The notes below the pieces were generated by a model. The model had not been told where the DNA came from, searched no databases, and worked only from the letters and a program-made list of their open reading frames with translations. From assembly GCF_030285665.1 (NCBI RefSeq), contig NZ_CP127295.1, positions 9,734,001 through 9,798,000 of the forward strand: 64,000 nucleotides of DNA, given 5' to 3'. A program made the position numbers and the translations under genes. The DNA is from Amycolatopsis mongoliensis. GTDB lineage: Bacteria; Actinomycetota; Actinomycetes; Mycobacteriales; Pseudonocardiaceae. How positions within the stretch are numbered: the first letter of the stretch is position 1; every line of letters starts with the position of its first letter. Positions 27,034-36,478 of the stretch are shown here, piece after piece.

Positions 27034-27153
27034 CCCGGATCACGTGAGTTCCGGCTTGGTCACGCCGATCACGGCGCGGAGCCCGTCGGGCGGCACGCGC
27101 GTTTCGTGCCGCTCCGCAGCACGAACGTGCAGGACCCCACCGCGCGGCAACCG

Positions 27154-27159
27154 GATACT
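27154..27159 (+). promoter_or_regulatory. -10 hexamer of the hydroxyquinol operon
   Basis: GATACT ends 7 bases before ATG 27167 and no ribosome site is present, so the fusion gene is probably leaderless. Confidence 0.4.
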
Positions 27160-27166
27160 CCCCCGC

Positions 27167-28942
27167 ATGACCTCGTTCACCTACGCCGCGAACCCCGTCC
27201 GGGTGGTCTTCGGCCGCGGCACTCTCGGCACCCTCGGTGACGAGGCGCGCCGCCTCGGGCTGCGCCGCGTCCTGCTCGTCGGCAGTCCCCGGTACGCCGA
27301 CCGCGCCGCCGAGGTGCTCGGCCCGCTGCTGGCCGCGCGCTTCGAAGACGCTGCCATGCACACCCCCGTCGACGTCACCGAGCGCGCGCTCAAGGTCGTC
27401 GCCGAGTACGACGTCGACGGCGTCGTCGCCATCGGCGGCGGCTCGGCCACCGGGCTGGCCAAGGCGATCGCCCTGCACACCGACCTGCCGCAGCTGATCG
27501 TCCCGACGACGTACGCGGGCTCCGAACTCACCGAGGTCCTCGGCCAGACCGCCGACGGCCGCAAGACCACCCAGAAGAACCCGAAGGTCCGGCCGGAGAC
27601 GGTCGTCTACGACGTCGACCTCACGCTCGGGCTGCCCGTGCCCCTCTCCGCCGCCAGCGGCCTCAACGCGCTCGCCCACGCCGTCGAGGCCCGCTACGCC
27701 CCCGACGCCAACCCGATGACCGACCTGCTCGCCGCGGAAGCGGCGAAGCTGCTCACGAGCGCCTTGCCCCGCATCGCGAAGGATCCGTCCGATGTGGACG
27801 CCCGCACCGACGCCCTGCGCGGCGCGTGGCTGGCCGGCACCTGTCTCGACGCCGTCTCGATGGGCCTGCACCACCAGCTCTGCCACCTCCTCGGCGGCAA
27901 GTTCGGCCTTCCCCATGCGGAGACGCACGCGGTCCTGCTCCCGTACGTCATGGCTCACAAGGGGCTCGAGGACGCCGGTGAGATCTTCGAACTCGCCGCG
28001 AGCCTCCCGATCCCGCACTCGCTGGCCGAGCTGGGCCTCACCGAAGCCGACATCGCCGACGAGCCGGAAGCAGGCCTGCTCCGCGAAGCGGTCAACGGCA
28101 CCCGCCCGGCCAGTCCCCCGAGCCTCAAGGCGCTGACGAAACAGGTCGTCGACAGCTTCGCCGGCGCGCCGGACCGCGTCCGCGAACTCCTCACGGACCT
28201 GGTCGAGACGCTGCACGGCTACGCCATCCGCACCGACCTCACGCAGGACGAGTGGGAATACGCGATCGGGTTCCTGACCCGGGCCGGCCACATCACCACC
28301 GAGACCCGGCAGGAGTTCATCCTGCTGTCGGACACTCTCGGCGTGTCGAGCGTCGTCGACGTCCTGACGAACTCGCGCACGCCGGACACGACGCCGTCGG
28401 CCGTGCTCGGCCCGTTCTACGTCGAAGGACCGCCCGAGACCCCGCAGGGCGCCGACATCGCGGAGGGGCTGACGGGCACTCCCCTGTGGACTGACGTCCG
28501 GGTCACCGACACCGATGACCGGCCGGTGCCGGACGCGATCGTGGACGTCTGGCAGTCCAATGAGGACGGCTTCTACGACGTCCAGCTGCCCGACGTCGAC
28601 GGCCCGGTGCTGCGCGCCCGGTTCCGCACCGACGCCGAGGGCCGGCTGCGGTTCCGGACCATCGTGCCGAGCGCGTACCCGATCCCCGCCGACGGCCCGG
28701 TCGGGCAGCTGCTCGACGCCGTCGGGCGGCACCCCTACCGGGCGCCCCACGTGCACTTCATGATCGCCAAGCCCGGCTACCGGACGCTGATCACCCAGCT
28801 GTTCGTCGCCGGGGGCGAATACCTCGACTCGGACACCGTGTTCGGCGTCAAGGACGGCCTGATCGTCGACTTCACCGAGCAGCCCGGCGAAGTCGGGCGG
28901 CGGCTCGAGTTCACCTTCCGGATCTCAGGGAGCACGAGATGA
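27167..28942 (+). CDS. Fusion: maleylacetate reductase + hydroxyquinol 1,2-dioxygenase
   Basis: A 591-residue bifunctional protein. Residues 1-320 are a maleylacetate reductase of the iron-alcohol-dehydrogenase fold: IGGGSATGLAKAIA (89-102), PTTYAGSE (113-120) and the metal-binding His region HHQLCHLLGGKFGLPHAETH, from H235. Residues 325-591 are an intradiol dioxygenase: helical N-terminus, then the four ferric ligands Y418 (GPFY), Y504 (SAYPIP), H528 and H530 (APHVHF). The C-terminal half would open hydroxyquinol to maleylacetate and the N-terminal half would reduce maleylacetate to 3-oxoadipate: two consecutive steps in one chain. Its stop overlaps the monooxygenase gene (ATGA), which would supply hydroxyquinol. 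Confidence 0.93.
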   Translation: MTSFTYAANPVRVVFGRGTLGTLGDEARRLGLRRVLLVGSPRYADRAAEVLGPLLAARFEDAAMHTPVDVTERALKVVAEYDVDGVVAIGGGSATGLAKAIALHTDLPQLIVPTTYAGSELTEVLGQTADGRKTTQKNPKVRPETVVYDVDLTLGLPVPLSAASGLNALAHAVEARYAPDANPMTDLLAAEAAKLLTSALPRIAKDPSDVDARTDALRGAWLAGTCLDAVSMGLHHQLCHLLGGKFGLPHAETHAVLLPYVMAHKGLEDAGEIFELAASLPIPHSLAELGLTEADIADEPEAGLLREAVNGTRPASPPSLKALTKQVVDSFAGAPDRVRELLTDLVETLHGYAIRTDLTQDEWEYAIGFLTRAGHITTETRQEFILLSDTLGVSSVVDVLTNSRTPDTTPSAVLGPFYVEGPPETPQGADIAEGLTGTPLWTDVRVTDTDDRPVPDAIVDVWQSNEDGFYDVQLPDVDGPVLRARFRTDAEGRLRFRTIVPSAYPIPADGPVGQLLDAVGRHPYRAPHVHFMIAKPGYRTLITQLFVAGGEYLDSDTVFGVKDGLIVDFTEQPGEVGRRLEFTFRISGSTR

Positions 28943-30681
28943 GCTACGACACCGACGTCATCGTGGTCGGCAGCGGCCCGGCGGGCGGTTCCGCCGCGCT
29001 GCTGCTCGCCACCTACGGCGTGCCGACCGTGCTGGCCACCAAGTACGGCTGGATGGCCAACACGCCCCGCGCGCACATCACCAACCAGCGCACCATGGAG
29101 GTGCTGCGCGACCTCGGCGTCGAGCAGAAGGCCCTGGACGTCGGCACGCCGCCGGAGCTGATGGGCGACACCGTGCTCTGCACGTCCCTGACCGGGCCGG
29201 AGATCGGCCGCATCGCCAGCTGGGGCACCGGCGACGCCTCGGCGGCCGAGTACGCCGCGGCGAGCCCGTGCCACATGATCGACCTGCCGCAGACCTACCT
29301 CGAGCCGATCCTGGCCAGTGAGGCCGCCGCGCGCGGCGCGAAACTGCGGCTGGACACCGAGTTCCTCGACTTCACCCAGGACGCCGACGGCGTCACGGCC
29401 AGGTTCCGCGACCGCGTCCGCGGCGACGAGTTCACCCTGCGCGCCCGGTACCTGATCGGCGCGGACGGCGCGCGCAGCCGCGTCGCCGAGCAGGCCGGCC
29501 TGCCGATCGCCGGGCAGACCGGCAAGGCGGGCAGCATGAACATCACGTTCACCGCCGACCTCGCGCCGTACGTGGCGCACCGCCCGAGCGTCCTGTACTG
29601 GGTGATGCGGCCGGGCGCGCACCTCGGCGGGATCGGGATGGGCCTGGTCCGGATGGTGCGGCCGTGGAACGAGTGGCTGCTGACCTGGGGCTACGACATC
29701 GAGCAGGCCCCGCCCGAGGTCGACGTCGAAGAGGCGACCCGGCTGGTGCGCGACCTGGTCGGCGACCCGGACCTGGACGTCGAGATCACCTCGACGTCGC
29801 TGTGGACGGTCAACCACAACTACGCGACCGAGTACCGCAGCGGCCGGGTGTTCTGCGCCGGGGACGCGGTGCACCGGCACCCGCCGTCCAACGGGCTCGG
29901 CTCGAACACTTCGATCCAGGACTCCTACAACCTCGCGTGGAAGCTCGCGATGGTGCTTCGCGGCGAAGCGGGCGAAGGGCTTCTGGACAGCTACAGCGCG
30001 GAGCGGGCGCCGGTCGGCAAGCAGATCGTCGACCGCGCGAACCTGAGCCGCGACCAGTTCGGGCCGATCTTCGCCGCGCTGGGCATCACCGGCGACACCG
30101 ACGCCGACGGCATCACCGCCGGGCTCGAGACCTGCCTCGCGCCCACGGCCGAGGGCGCGGCGAAACGGCGTGAACTGGAGAAGGCCATCGAGCTGAAGCA
30201 CTACGAGTTCAACGCCCACGGTGTCGAGATGGACCAGCGGTACTCGTCGGGCGCGGTGCTGCCCGACGGGGTCGTGGCGCTCGCCGAGCGTGATCCCGAG
30301 CTGTTCCACCGGCCGAGCACCGAGCCGGGGGCGAAGCTGCCGCACGCCTGGCTGGTCGGCCCGCACGGGCGTCGGGTGTCCACTTTGGACCTCGTGGGCG
30401 GCGGCCGCTGGACGGTGCTGACCGGGCTGACCGGCACGGCGTGGTGCGACGCGGCGGCCAAGGCGGGCGCCGAGCTGGGCCTCGACCTGCGCGCGGTGCG
30501 CGTCGGCGACCCGGAAGGCCGCGACGCGTACGGCGACTGGTCCCGCCTCAGCGGCATCGACGAAGACGGCTGTCTCCTGGTCCGCCCGGACGGCTACGTC
30601 GCCTGGCGCCACCACACCGCGTCCCTCGAGGCGGCAAAGTCCCTCCTGACCGCCTTGCGAACCCTCCTCGACCGTGCGTGA
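28939..30681 (+). CDS. FAD-dependent aromatic hydroxylase (phenol/resorcinol type)
   Basis: A 580-residue class A flavoprotein hydroxylase. GSGPAGGSAAL is the FAD Rossmann loop, IGADGARS the DG motif and CAGDAVHRHPPSNGLGSN the GD motif with the second FAD site; the C-terminal 170 residues are a thioredoxin-like phenol-hydroxylase domain. Such enzymes add a hydroxyl to phenols using NAD(P)H and O2. With the ring-cleavage fusion gene upstream (4-base overlap), the likely substrate is resorcinol or a related phenol giving hydroxyquinol; this is inferred. Confidence 0.9.
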   Translation: MSYDTDVIVVGSGPAGGSAALLLATYGVPTVLATKYGWMANTPRAHITNQRTMEVLRDLGVEQKALDVGTPPELMGDTVLCTSLTGPEIGRIASWGTGDASAAEYAAASPCHMIDLPQTYLEPILASEAAARGAKLRLDTEFLDFTQDADGVTARFRDRVRGDEFTLRARYLIGADGARSRVAEQAGLPIAGQTGKAGSMNITFTADLAPYVAHRPSVLYWVMRPGAHLGGIGMGLVRMVRPWNEWLLTWGYDIEQAPPEVDVEEATRLVRDLVGDPDLDVEITSTSLWTVNHNYATEYRSGRVFCAGDAVHRHPPSNGLGSNTSIQDSYNLAWKLAMVLRGEAGEGLLDSYSAERAPVGKQIVDRANLSRDQFGPIFAALGITGDTDADGITAGLETCLAPTAEGAAKRRELEKAIELKHYEFNAHGVEMDQRYSSGAVLPDGVVALAERDPELFHRPSTEPGAKLPHAWLVGPHGRRVSTLDLVGGGRWTVLTGLTGTAWCDAAAKAGAELGLDLRAVRVGDPEGRDAYGDWSRLSGIDEDGCLLVRPDGYVAWRHHTASLEAAKSLLTALRTLLDRA

Positions 30682-30807
30682 AGGGTCGACACGCGTGATC
30701 AGGGAGCCGACACGCGTGATTGAAGCGACGACACGCCGGGACCGGCCGCGGTAGCTCGTGTCGACCCTTCAATCACGCGTGTCGACCTCTCAATCACGCG
30801 TGTCGGC
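30680..30807. repeat. Cluster of inverted and direct repeats between convergent genes
   Basis: The motif CGACACGCGTGAT occurs twice forward (30688-30700 region and 30708-30720) and twice inverted (30772-30785 and 30792-30806). AAGGGTCGACAC (30681-30692) pairs with GTGTCGACCCTT (30758-30769), and GCCGACACGCGTGATTG (30706-30722) with its complement at 30791-30807. It fills nearly the whole gap between the monooxygenase stop and the cyclophilin stop and may form alternative stem-loops acting as a two-way terminator. Confidence 0.75.
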
Positions 30808-30814
30808 CCTTCTG

Positions 30815-31795
30815 TCACGGGGTGGTGACCTGGGTGAAGGTGACCGGGATCTTCGGGGGGCCGCTGCCGTCGCCGATGCCGGGGCGGGACGGGTCGATGC
30901 CGCCGCGGGCGACGTTGTCCAGCACACCGAGGCCGGCGTCATCGATGCTGCCGAACACCGTGTACTCCGGCGAAATCCGGACGTCGCCGAAGACGAGGAA
31001 GAACTGGGACCCACCCGAGTCGGGCTCGGCCGTCTTCGCCATGGCGAGGACGCCGCGGCCGTAGGTCAGCTCGGGGAAAACCTCGTCGCGGATCGTGTAC
31101 CCGGGGCCGCCGGTGCCGTCGCCCACCGGGTCGCCGCACTGGAGCATCTGCAGCCCGGACGTCACCGACAGCCGGTGGCACGACGTGCCGTCGTAGAACC
31201 CCTGCTTCACCAGGCTCAGGAAGTTGACCACGGTGCACGGCGCGAGCGCGCGGTCGAGGGTGAGCCCGATGGTGCCCGCGCTCGTCGCGAGCCGCACGGG
31301 GACGGTGCCGGACGACGACGCGGGGCCGTCGGGCGGTGGCGCGACCTTCTTCGGCGCCGGTGACGTCGAGTCCGGGGTGAAGGCGCAGGTCACCGGGTCG
31401 GCCAGCGGCTTCGACCGCTTCGGCATCCGGGCCGGGCCGATATTGGGCAGCGTGTACGCAGCGCTCGGGGCGGTGGTCGTCGACGACGACGGGGCGAGGA
31501 ACGGGGGCGACGTCGCGGGCCCCGTCCCGATGGCGCTCTTGGCCTCGTCGTCGCGCAGGAAGCCGGGATAGCCCCAGGCCAGGAAGGCCAGCGCCATCAC
31601 GATGACGACGACGACCGAACCGGTGATCAGCACGACGGCGGCGGGCGAGGTCTTCTTCGGCGGGACCGGCGGCTGCCACTGCGGGTACTGGGAGAACTGC
31701 TGGCGAGGCTGCTGCGGGCCGGATCCCGGACCGGGCGGCCACGGCGGTGCCCCGCCCGGACTGTCCCCGCCTGGTCGCTCCCCCGGCTCGCTCAT
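30815..31795 (-). CDS. Membrane-anchored cyclophilin-type peptidyl-prolyl isomerase
   Basis: A 326-residue protein. I chose ATG 31795 (MSEPGERPGG), which follows a purine-rich GAGGGGAGCGGGG. Residues 1-50 are Pro/Gln/Gly-rich and cytoplasmic, followed by one membrane helix (about 55-80), a Ser/Thr/Pro linker, and a C-terminal cyclophilin domain with NFLSLVKQGFYDGTSCHR, GGPGYTIRDE, GVLAMAK and SGGSQFFLVFGD. It would catalyse prolyl isomerisation outside the membrane. The catalytic Arg is conserved (CHRL). It stands alone between repeat structures. Confidence 0.9.
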   Translation of the reverse strand: MSEPGERPGGDSPGGAPPWPPGPGSGPQQPRQQFSQYPQWQPPVPPKKTSPAAVVLITGSVVVVIVMALAFLAWGYPGFLRDDEAKSAIGTGPATSPPFLAPSSSTTTAPSAAYTLPNIGPARMPKRSKPLADPVTCAFTPDSTSPAPKKVAPPPDGPASSSGTVPVRLATSAGTIGLTLDRALAPCTVVNFLSLVKQGFYDGTSCHRLSVTSGLQMLQCGDPVGDGTGGPGYTIRDEVFPELTYGRGVLAMAKTAEPDSGGSQFFLVFGDVRISPEYTVFGSIDDAGLGVLDNVARGGIDPSRPGIGDGSGPPKIPVTFTQVTTP

Positions 31796-31832
31796 CCCCG
31801 CTCCCCTCGTCAGGAAGCCCATTCTGCCGGGC

Positions 31833-31870
31833 GGGCCGGCTCCCCGGGCACGAACGCGGAAAGCCGGCCC
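31833..31870 (-). terminator. Hairpin after the GH95-like operon
   Basis: GGGCCGGCT and AGCCGGCCC (9-base arms) pair around a 20-base loop, 10 bases past the stop of the second hydrolase gene. Confidence 0.5.
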
Positions 31871-31880
31871 GATCGTCCCC

Positions 31881-34157
31881 TCACGGCAGCCCCCACGGCA
31901 CGCTCGGCCCGGACGGCTCGACCGGCCGCACCCCGAAGTCCGGCCGGTCCCCCTTCCGGTACACGAAGGCGTCCTCACCGCGCCCCAGCTCCACCTGCAC
32001 GTCCCCGTTCGCCAACCGCCGCCGGCGCCGCGCACGACCTCGCGCGTCCGTCACCACGAGCTCGCCCTCGATGCCGGGCCGCAGCACGCAGGGCGCCCCG
32101 GCCTCGCTGTGCACCTTCAGCCAGCGCGTCTTCCCGCCCGCCCGGGACGCGCTCAGCAGGAACGCGCCTTCGGTGCGGAAGTCCCGCAGCGCGATGTCAC
32201 CCCAGGCCGCGGGCACCGCCGGGAACAGCCGGACCACGCCACCCCAGCTCTGCACCAGCATGTCCTGCATCGACTTCGCCGCCGACAACGGCGTCTCGAT
32301 GACCGGCCCCGACTCCTTGTACATCGTGTTCGGCTGGATGAACCGCCGCTGCAGCTCGCCGAGGTAGAACGCCGCCTGCTCGCCGCGCAGCATCTGCGCC
32401 GAGATCGACGCGGCCCCGGTGAACGTGTAGCCCTGCAGCGCGCCCTCGAAGCCGACCCAGTGGTTCAACGACGTCTCGATGATCTGCCGGTGCTCCGGCT
32501 GCTCCCACGTGACGTCGTGGAGCGGGTAGATCTGCAGCAGGTGTGAGTAGTGCCGGTGCGACTTCGCGAACGGCACGCCGGCCCCGATCATGTACCCGTT
32601 CGCATCGGCCGGGTAGCCCACCAGCGACGCCAGGACGTTCCGCCACTTCGGCGCCAGCGGGTCGCCCGGCGCGGTCTGCAGCAGCGTCTTGCACCCCCAG
32701 CGGATCAGCGAGAGGTCGTAGTTGCAGTCCGGCGCGTCGACGCCGTATTCGGGCGAGAACGTCGGCGGCAGGTGCAGCTTCCCGTCCGGGCCCGGCGCGA
32801 GGAAGTGCAGGTAGTAGCTGATCGCCTTGCGCAGCAACGGGACCAGCGTGCCGGTCAGCAGCTTCCGGTCCATGGTGTGGCGGTAGGACAGCCACACGTT
32901 GTGCAGCGCCCAGGTCAGGTTGCCGACCTCCGGGGTCGGCGGGTCCTGCCCCGGCACCCCGACGGGAAACCCGCTCGTGGCGTTCGAAACACCGTTGAGC
33001 AGCGTCATGTCGGTCGTGCGCGGGATGCCCGCGGAATCGGCCTGGTACGGGGTCGCGACCTGGCTGGTCAGGTTGGCGCGGTACTTGTCGAGGGCGAAGC
33101 TGACGGCGTCCAGTTCCAGGTGGTTCGAGCCGTGGATCAGCCAGTACTCGAGCTGGACGTTGAGGTTCCACCACGTCGCCGGCCACGGCGTGTTCTCCAG
33201 CCACGGCCCGGACGTCGCCATCACCGGTGCCTCGCGCCGGGCCGCCGACGCGATCTTGTACAGCTGGATCCAGTAGAAGCCCTGCAGCCGGGTGTCCGGA
33301 ATGGACACGAAGCTCGCCCGGTAGTAGTCGTGCCACCAGCGCCGGTGGTCCTGGGTCAGCGCACCGAACGGCTCGGCGCGGCGGACCGTGCCGAGCGCCC
33401 GCGCCGCCGCCGTCTTCGCCGGGTGCGACCACGCCACCGACGTGTACAGCGTGCGCGTGCCGCCGCGGGTGACCTCCCGCCAGGCCGTCACGTGCTCGCC
33501 GCCGGCCAGCAGCGGCTGGACGGCCAGCCGCGCGTCGCCGCTGCCGGACAGCTGCACCGCCGGGTTCGCGGTGTAGCCGGCGGGCGGCGGCTTGTTCCAC
33601 ACCGGGTCGGCGCGCGGGCTGACGGCGACCGCCGGGTGGAACACCCACGCGAACGCCCGTTCCCCCTCGGACGGGCGGACCTCGACGGCCAGCAGCGACT
33701 GTCCGGTGTGGACGATCGCGCGCAGGCTCAGGCTGCCGGCCGCGGTCGTGATCGTGCCGGTCAGCTCGGCGTTCCACAGGTCCATCCGCCAGTCGATCGC
33801 GGTGATCGCCCCGACCGGTTCGAGGGTGAAGTACCCGATCGGCAGCCGGGCCAGGCCGAACAGCGAGCCGAACTCCGGGCGGTGGTCCTGGACCTGGCTG
33901 TGCTGGACGGTGAAGCGGATGGCGTTCCGCCCCGGTTCGGCGTAGCTGCCCGAGCCGAGGAACCCGTTGCCCAGGAACGGGCCCTCGTACCAGGTCTTCG
34001 GCAGCCGTCGCCAGTACAGGTCCGCGGTGCCGAGGAACCCGGCCCAGCCGAAGTCGTCGCTGCCGGGGGCGTCGGCGAAGGCGGGCGTGATCCCCGCCGC
34101 GCCCGCCGCGATCCCGGCGAGTGCCCCGCCGAGCACGGTTCTGCGGGTGATGTCCAT
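31881..34157 (-). CDS. Secreted GH95-like glycoside hydrolase, second of a tandem pair
   Basis: A 758-residue exported enzyme starting MDITRRTVLGGALAG, a twin-arginine signal; AAGGAGGT stands at ideal distance before this ATG, which decides the start. A beta-sandwich (residues 30-250) precedes an alpha/alpha-barrel with WWNLNVQLEYW (the paired Asn of GH95), FSPEY (general-acid Glu) and HRHYSHLL. Where GH95 fucosidases have I-D-G-N-F-G, this protein has VIETPLS, with Glu at the Asp position. Such enzymes remove alpha-L-fucose or alpha-L-galactose from glycans; the substrate here is uncertain. Its paralogue lies 20 bases upstream in the same operon. Confidence 0.85.
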   Translation of the reverse strand: MDITRRTVLGGALAGIAAGAAGITPAFADAPGSDDFGWAGFLGTADLYWRRLPKTWYEGPFLGNGFLGSGSYAEPGRNAIRFTVQHSQVQDHRPEFGSLFGLARLPIGYFTLEPVGAITAIDWRMDLWNAELTGTITTAAGSLSLRAIVHTGQSLLAVEVRPSEGERAFAWVFHPAVAVSPRADPVWNKPPPAGYTANPAVQLSGSGDARLAVQPLLAGGEHVTAWREVTRGGTRTLYTSVAWSHPAKTAAARALGTVRRAEPFGALTQDHRRWWHDYYRASFVSIPDTRLQGFYWIQLYKIASAARREAPVMATSGPWLENTPWPATWWNLNVQLEYWLIHGSNHLELDAVSFALDKYRANLTSQVATPYQADSAGIPRTTDMTLLNGVSNATSGFPVGVPGQDPPTPEVGNLTWALHNVWLSYRHTMDRKLLTGTLVPLLRKAISYYLHFLAPGPDGKLHLPPTFSPEYGVDAPDCNYDLSLIRWGCKTLLQTAPGDPLAPKWRNVLASLVGYPADANGYMIGAGVPFAKSHRHYSHLLQIYPLHDVTWEQPEHRQIIETSLNHWVGFEGALQGYTFTGAASISAQMLRGEQAAFYLGELQRRFIQPNTMYKESGPVIETPLSAAKSMQDMLVQSWGGVVRLFPAVPAAWGDIALRDFRTEGAFLLSASRAGGKTRWLKVHSEAGAPCVLRPGIEGELVVTDARGRARRRRRLANGDVQVELGRGEDAFVYRKGDRPDFGVRPVEPSGPSVPWGLP

Positions 34158-34177
34158 TCCGACCTCCTTGTCGAAAC

Positions 34178-36478
34178 TCAGCTGGGCAGACCCCATGCCG
34201 GGGCGGAGCCGAGGGCGGGGACGTCCCGGGGCGCGAAGTCACCCCGCCCGCCGCGCGGGGTGACGACGGCGGTGCCGCCGCGCCGCAGCCCGATCGCGAT
34301 CCGGCCCGGCCCGGCCGGGCGCCACGGCAGCCGTCGGCCGTGCTCGTCACGGACGTCGACGTCCCCGGTGACGCCGTGCTGCAGCACCAGCGGCTCGCCG
34401 GCTTCGCTGTGCACGCGCACGAACTCCGTCTTCCCGTCGCGGCGGGAGGCGTCCACGAGGAACGCGCCCTCCGCGCGCAGGCCCGCGATCGAGGCGTCGC
34501 GCCAGGTCGCCGACACCGACGGGAAGACCTTGAGCACGCCACCGGAGCCCTGCATCAGCATGTCCACCACGGACTGGGCGGCGGTGATCGGGCTTTCGAC
34601 GGCGAAGTTGGAGCCCTCGCGGTACATCGTGTTCGCGGTCAGCTCGGTGTCGGCCACGACGTTCCGGTCGAGGAAGAACTTCAGGTAGCGCAACGCCTCC
34701 TCGGGCGCGTCCATCACCGAGCTCATCGACGACGCGGCCGCGTAGCTGTAGCCGTGCCACGCCGTCCGGTCGGTGATCCAGTGCCGGAACGTCCTCGTCA
34801 TGAGGTCGCGGTCGCCCGCCCGGTCCCAGACCTTCTCCCGCAGCGGGTACAGCCACAGCAGGTGCGAGAAGTGCCGGTGCGAGGCGGCCAGCGGCACGCC
34901 GTCGCCGATCAGGACACCGTCGGTCGCGGTTTCGTGGTAGGGCACCAGTTTCGTGCCGATCTCCTGCCAGATCGGGACGCGCGGCTCGTCGAGGCGCAGG
35001 ATCCGCGCGGAGTCGACGAGCGTGCGGGCGGCCCACCGGATCAGCGACAGGTCGTAGGTGCAGTCGGCCGCGTCGGCGTACTCCGGCGAGCGGGTCAGCG
35101 GCAGGTGCAGGTACCCGTCGGGGCCGGTGAAGAGGAAGTGGCGGTAGAAGTTCAGCGCCTTCGCCAGCGTCGGGTACAGGACGTCGCGCAGCACGCGCCG
35201 GTCCAGGTGGTGCCGGTAGGCGAGCCAGACGTTGTGCAGGCCCCACAGCAGGTTCCCGGTCTGGTCCGTCTTGGACGTCGTCCCGGGGACGCCGACCGAG
35301 CGCGTGCCGCCGGGGCGCAGCCGCCAGTCACCGGGGTGCGAGAGCGCGTAGGTGTCGCCGTCGCGGTAGGCCGGCGGCACGGACGTCTCCAGGTTCGCGT
35401 GGTCGCGCCGGAAGGTCTCGGTGACGGCGTCGAGCTCGGGGTGGTTGCTGCTGTTGACGATCGGGTAGGTGACCTGGACGTTGAGGTTCCACCAGACCGC
35501 GGTCCAGCTGTTGCCGACCTCGGGGAACCACGGGCCCCACTCGGACACGACCGGCCCGTCCGCCCGCGTCGCGGCCGCGATCTTGTAGAGCTGGATCCAG
35601 TAGAACCGCTGGACCTGCTTGTCCGGCACCGAAACGAAGCTGCGCGCGTGGTAGTCGTTCCACCAGCGGCGGTGGCGGGCGAGCAGCGCGTCCGGGTTCG
35701 CGGCAAGCGCTTTCCGGACGGCCGAGAGGGCGTCCGCCGTGTGCGTCGTGCCCGGGAAGCTGTAGGCGACGGTCGCGGCGAGCAGCCGTCGCGCCCCGAT
35801 CGTGCGTTCGCGCCAGGCCGTCGTGTAGCCGCCCCCGGCGAGCATCGGCTGGGCGCAGTAGCCGTCGCCGAGCTCGGGCGCGGGGTTCGCGACGTACTCG
35901 GGGGGCTTGCGCACGGTCCGGGTCGTCGCCGACTCCAGCGGCTGGAACGCCCAGGCCGCGCCGGCCTCACCCGCGCTCGGAGTCAGCGAGACGAGCAGCA
36001 CGCCCAGGTCGTTGTGCACCACCGCGGAGAACGCGACCGACCCCTGGGTCGTGGTGATCGTGCCGCCGAGCTCGGCGTTGTAGAGGTCGAGCGTCCAGTC
36101 GACGGCGGTGATCGCGCCGGCCAGGGTCAGCGTCAGGAAGCCGATCGGCAGCCGGGACAACCCGATCCCGGCCTCCCACTGGATGCGCTGGTCCTGCACC
36201 TGGGTGTGGCTCAGCATCACCTTGAGCACCTGCGGCGTCTTCCCGGCGTAGACCTGCGCGCCGAGGTAGCCGTTGGCCAGGAACGGGCCTTCCTGCCAGT
36301 TCTTCGGCAGTCGCTTCCAGATCATCCGCGCGTCGGCGGCGACGTCCCGGTGTGGGTTCGCCGGGTGCGCGGCGGCCAGCGCGGGCGCGGCCGCCCTCGC
36401 CCACAGGCCACCGAACGCGGCAGCTCCCGCCACGACCGAGGCAGAGCGGAGCACGGTACGCCGCGACACTGCGTCCAT
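34178..36478 (-). CDS. Secreted GH95-like glycoside hydrolase, first of a tandem pair
   Basis: A 766-residue exported enzyme starting MDAVSRRTVLRSASVV (twin-arginine signal; AAAGGA upstream of the ATG). The same architecture as its downstream paralogue: N-terminal beta-sandwich, barrel with WWNLNVQ (N331 and N333), SPEY (E466), HRHFSHL (534-540), then a C-terminal sandwich. FAVESPIT (625-632) replaces the family's I-D-G-N-F-G, again Glu for the catalytic-region Asp. The paralogues share order of motifs throughout but differ in length of loops, so the duplication is old. First gene of the operon; a TetR gene lies upstream on the same strand. Confidence 0.85.
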   Translation of the reverse strand: MDAVSRRTVLRSASVVAGAAAFGGLWARAAAPALAAAHPANPHRDVAADARMIWKRLPKNWQEGPFLANGYLGAQVYAGKTPQVLKVMLSHTQVQDQRIQWEAGIGLSRLPIGFLTLTLAGAITAVDWTLDLYNAELGGTITTTQGSVAFSAVVHNDLGVLLVSLTPSAGEAGAAWAFQPLESATTRTVRKPPEYVANPAPELGDGYCAQPMLAGGGYTTAWRERTIGARRLLAATVAYSFPGTTHTADALSAVRKALAANPDALLARHRRWWNDYHARSFVSVPDKQVQRFYWIQLYKIAAATRADGPVVSEWGPWFPEVGNSWTAVWWNLNVQVTYPIVNSSNHPELDAVTETFRRDHANLETSVPPAYRDGDTYALSHPGDWRLRPGGTRSVGVPGTTSKTDQTGNLLWGLHNVWLAYRHHLDRRVLRDVLYPTLAKALNFYRHFLFTGPDGYLHLPLTRSPEYADAADCTYDLSLIRWAARTLVDSARILRLDEPRVPIWQEIGTKLVPYHETATDGVLIGDGVPLAASHRHFSHLLWLYPLREKVWDRAGDRDLMTRTFRHWITDRTAWHGYSYAAASSMSSVMDAPEEALRYLKFFLDRNVVADTELTANTMYREGSNFAVESPITAAQSVVDMLMQGSGGVLKVFPSVSATWRDASIAGLRAEGAFLVDASRRDGKTEFVRVHSEAGEPLVLQHGVTGDVDVRDEHGRRLPWRPAGPGRIAIGLRRGGTAVVTPRGGRGDFAPRDVPALGSAPAWGLPS

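Noticed and set aside
30680..30807. CRISPR-like array
   Set aside because: Repeats are short, occur in both orientations and lack regular spacers; no cas genes are present.
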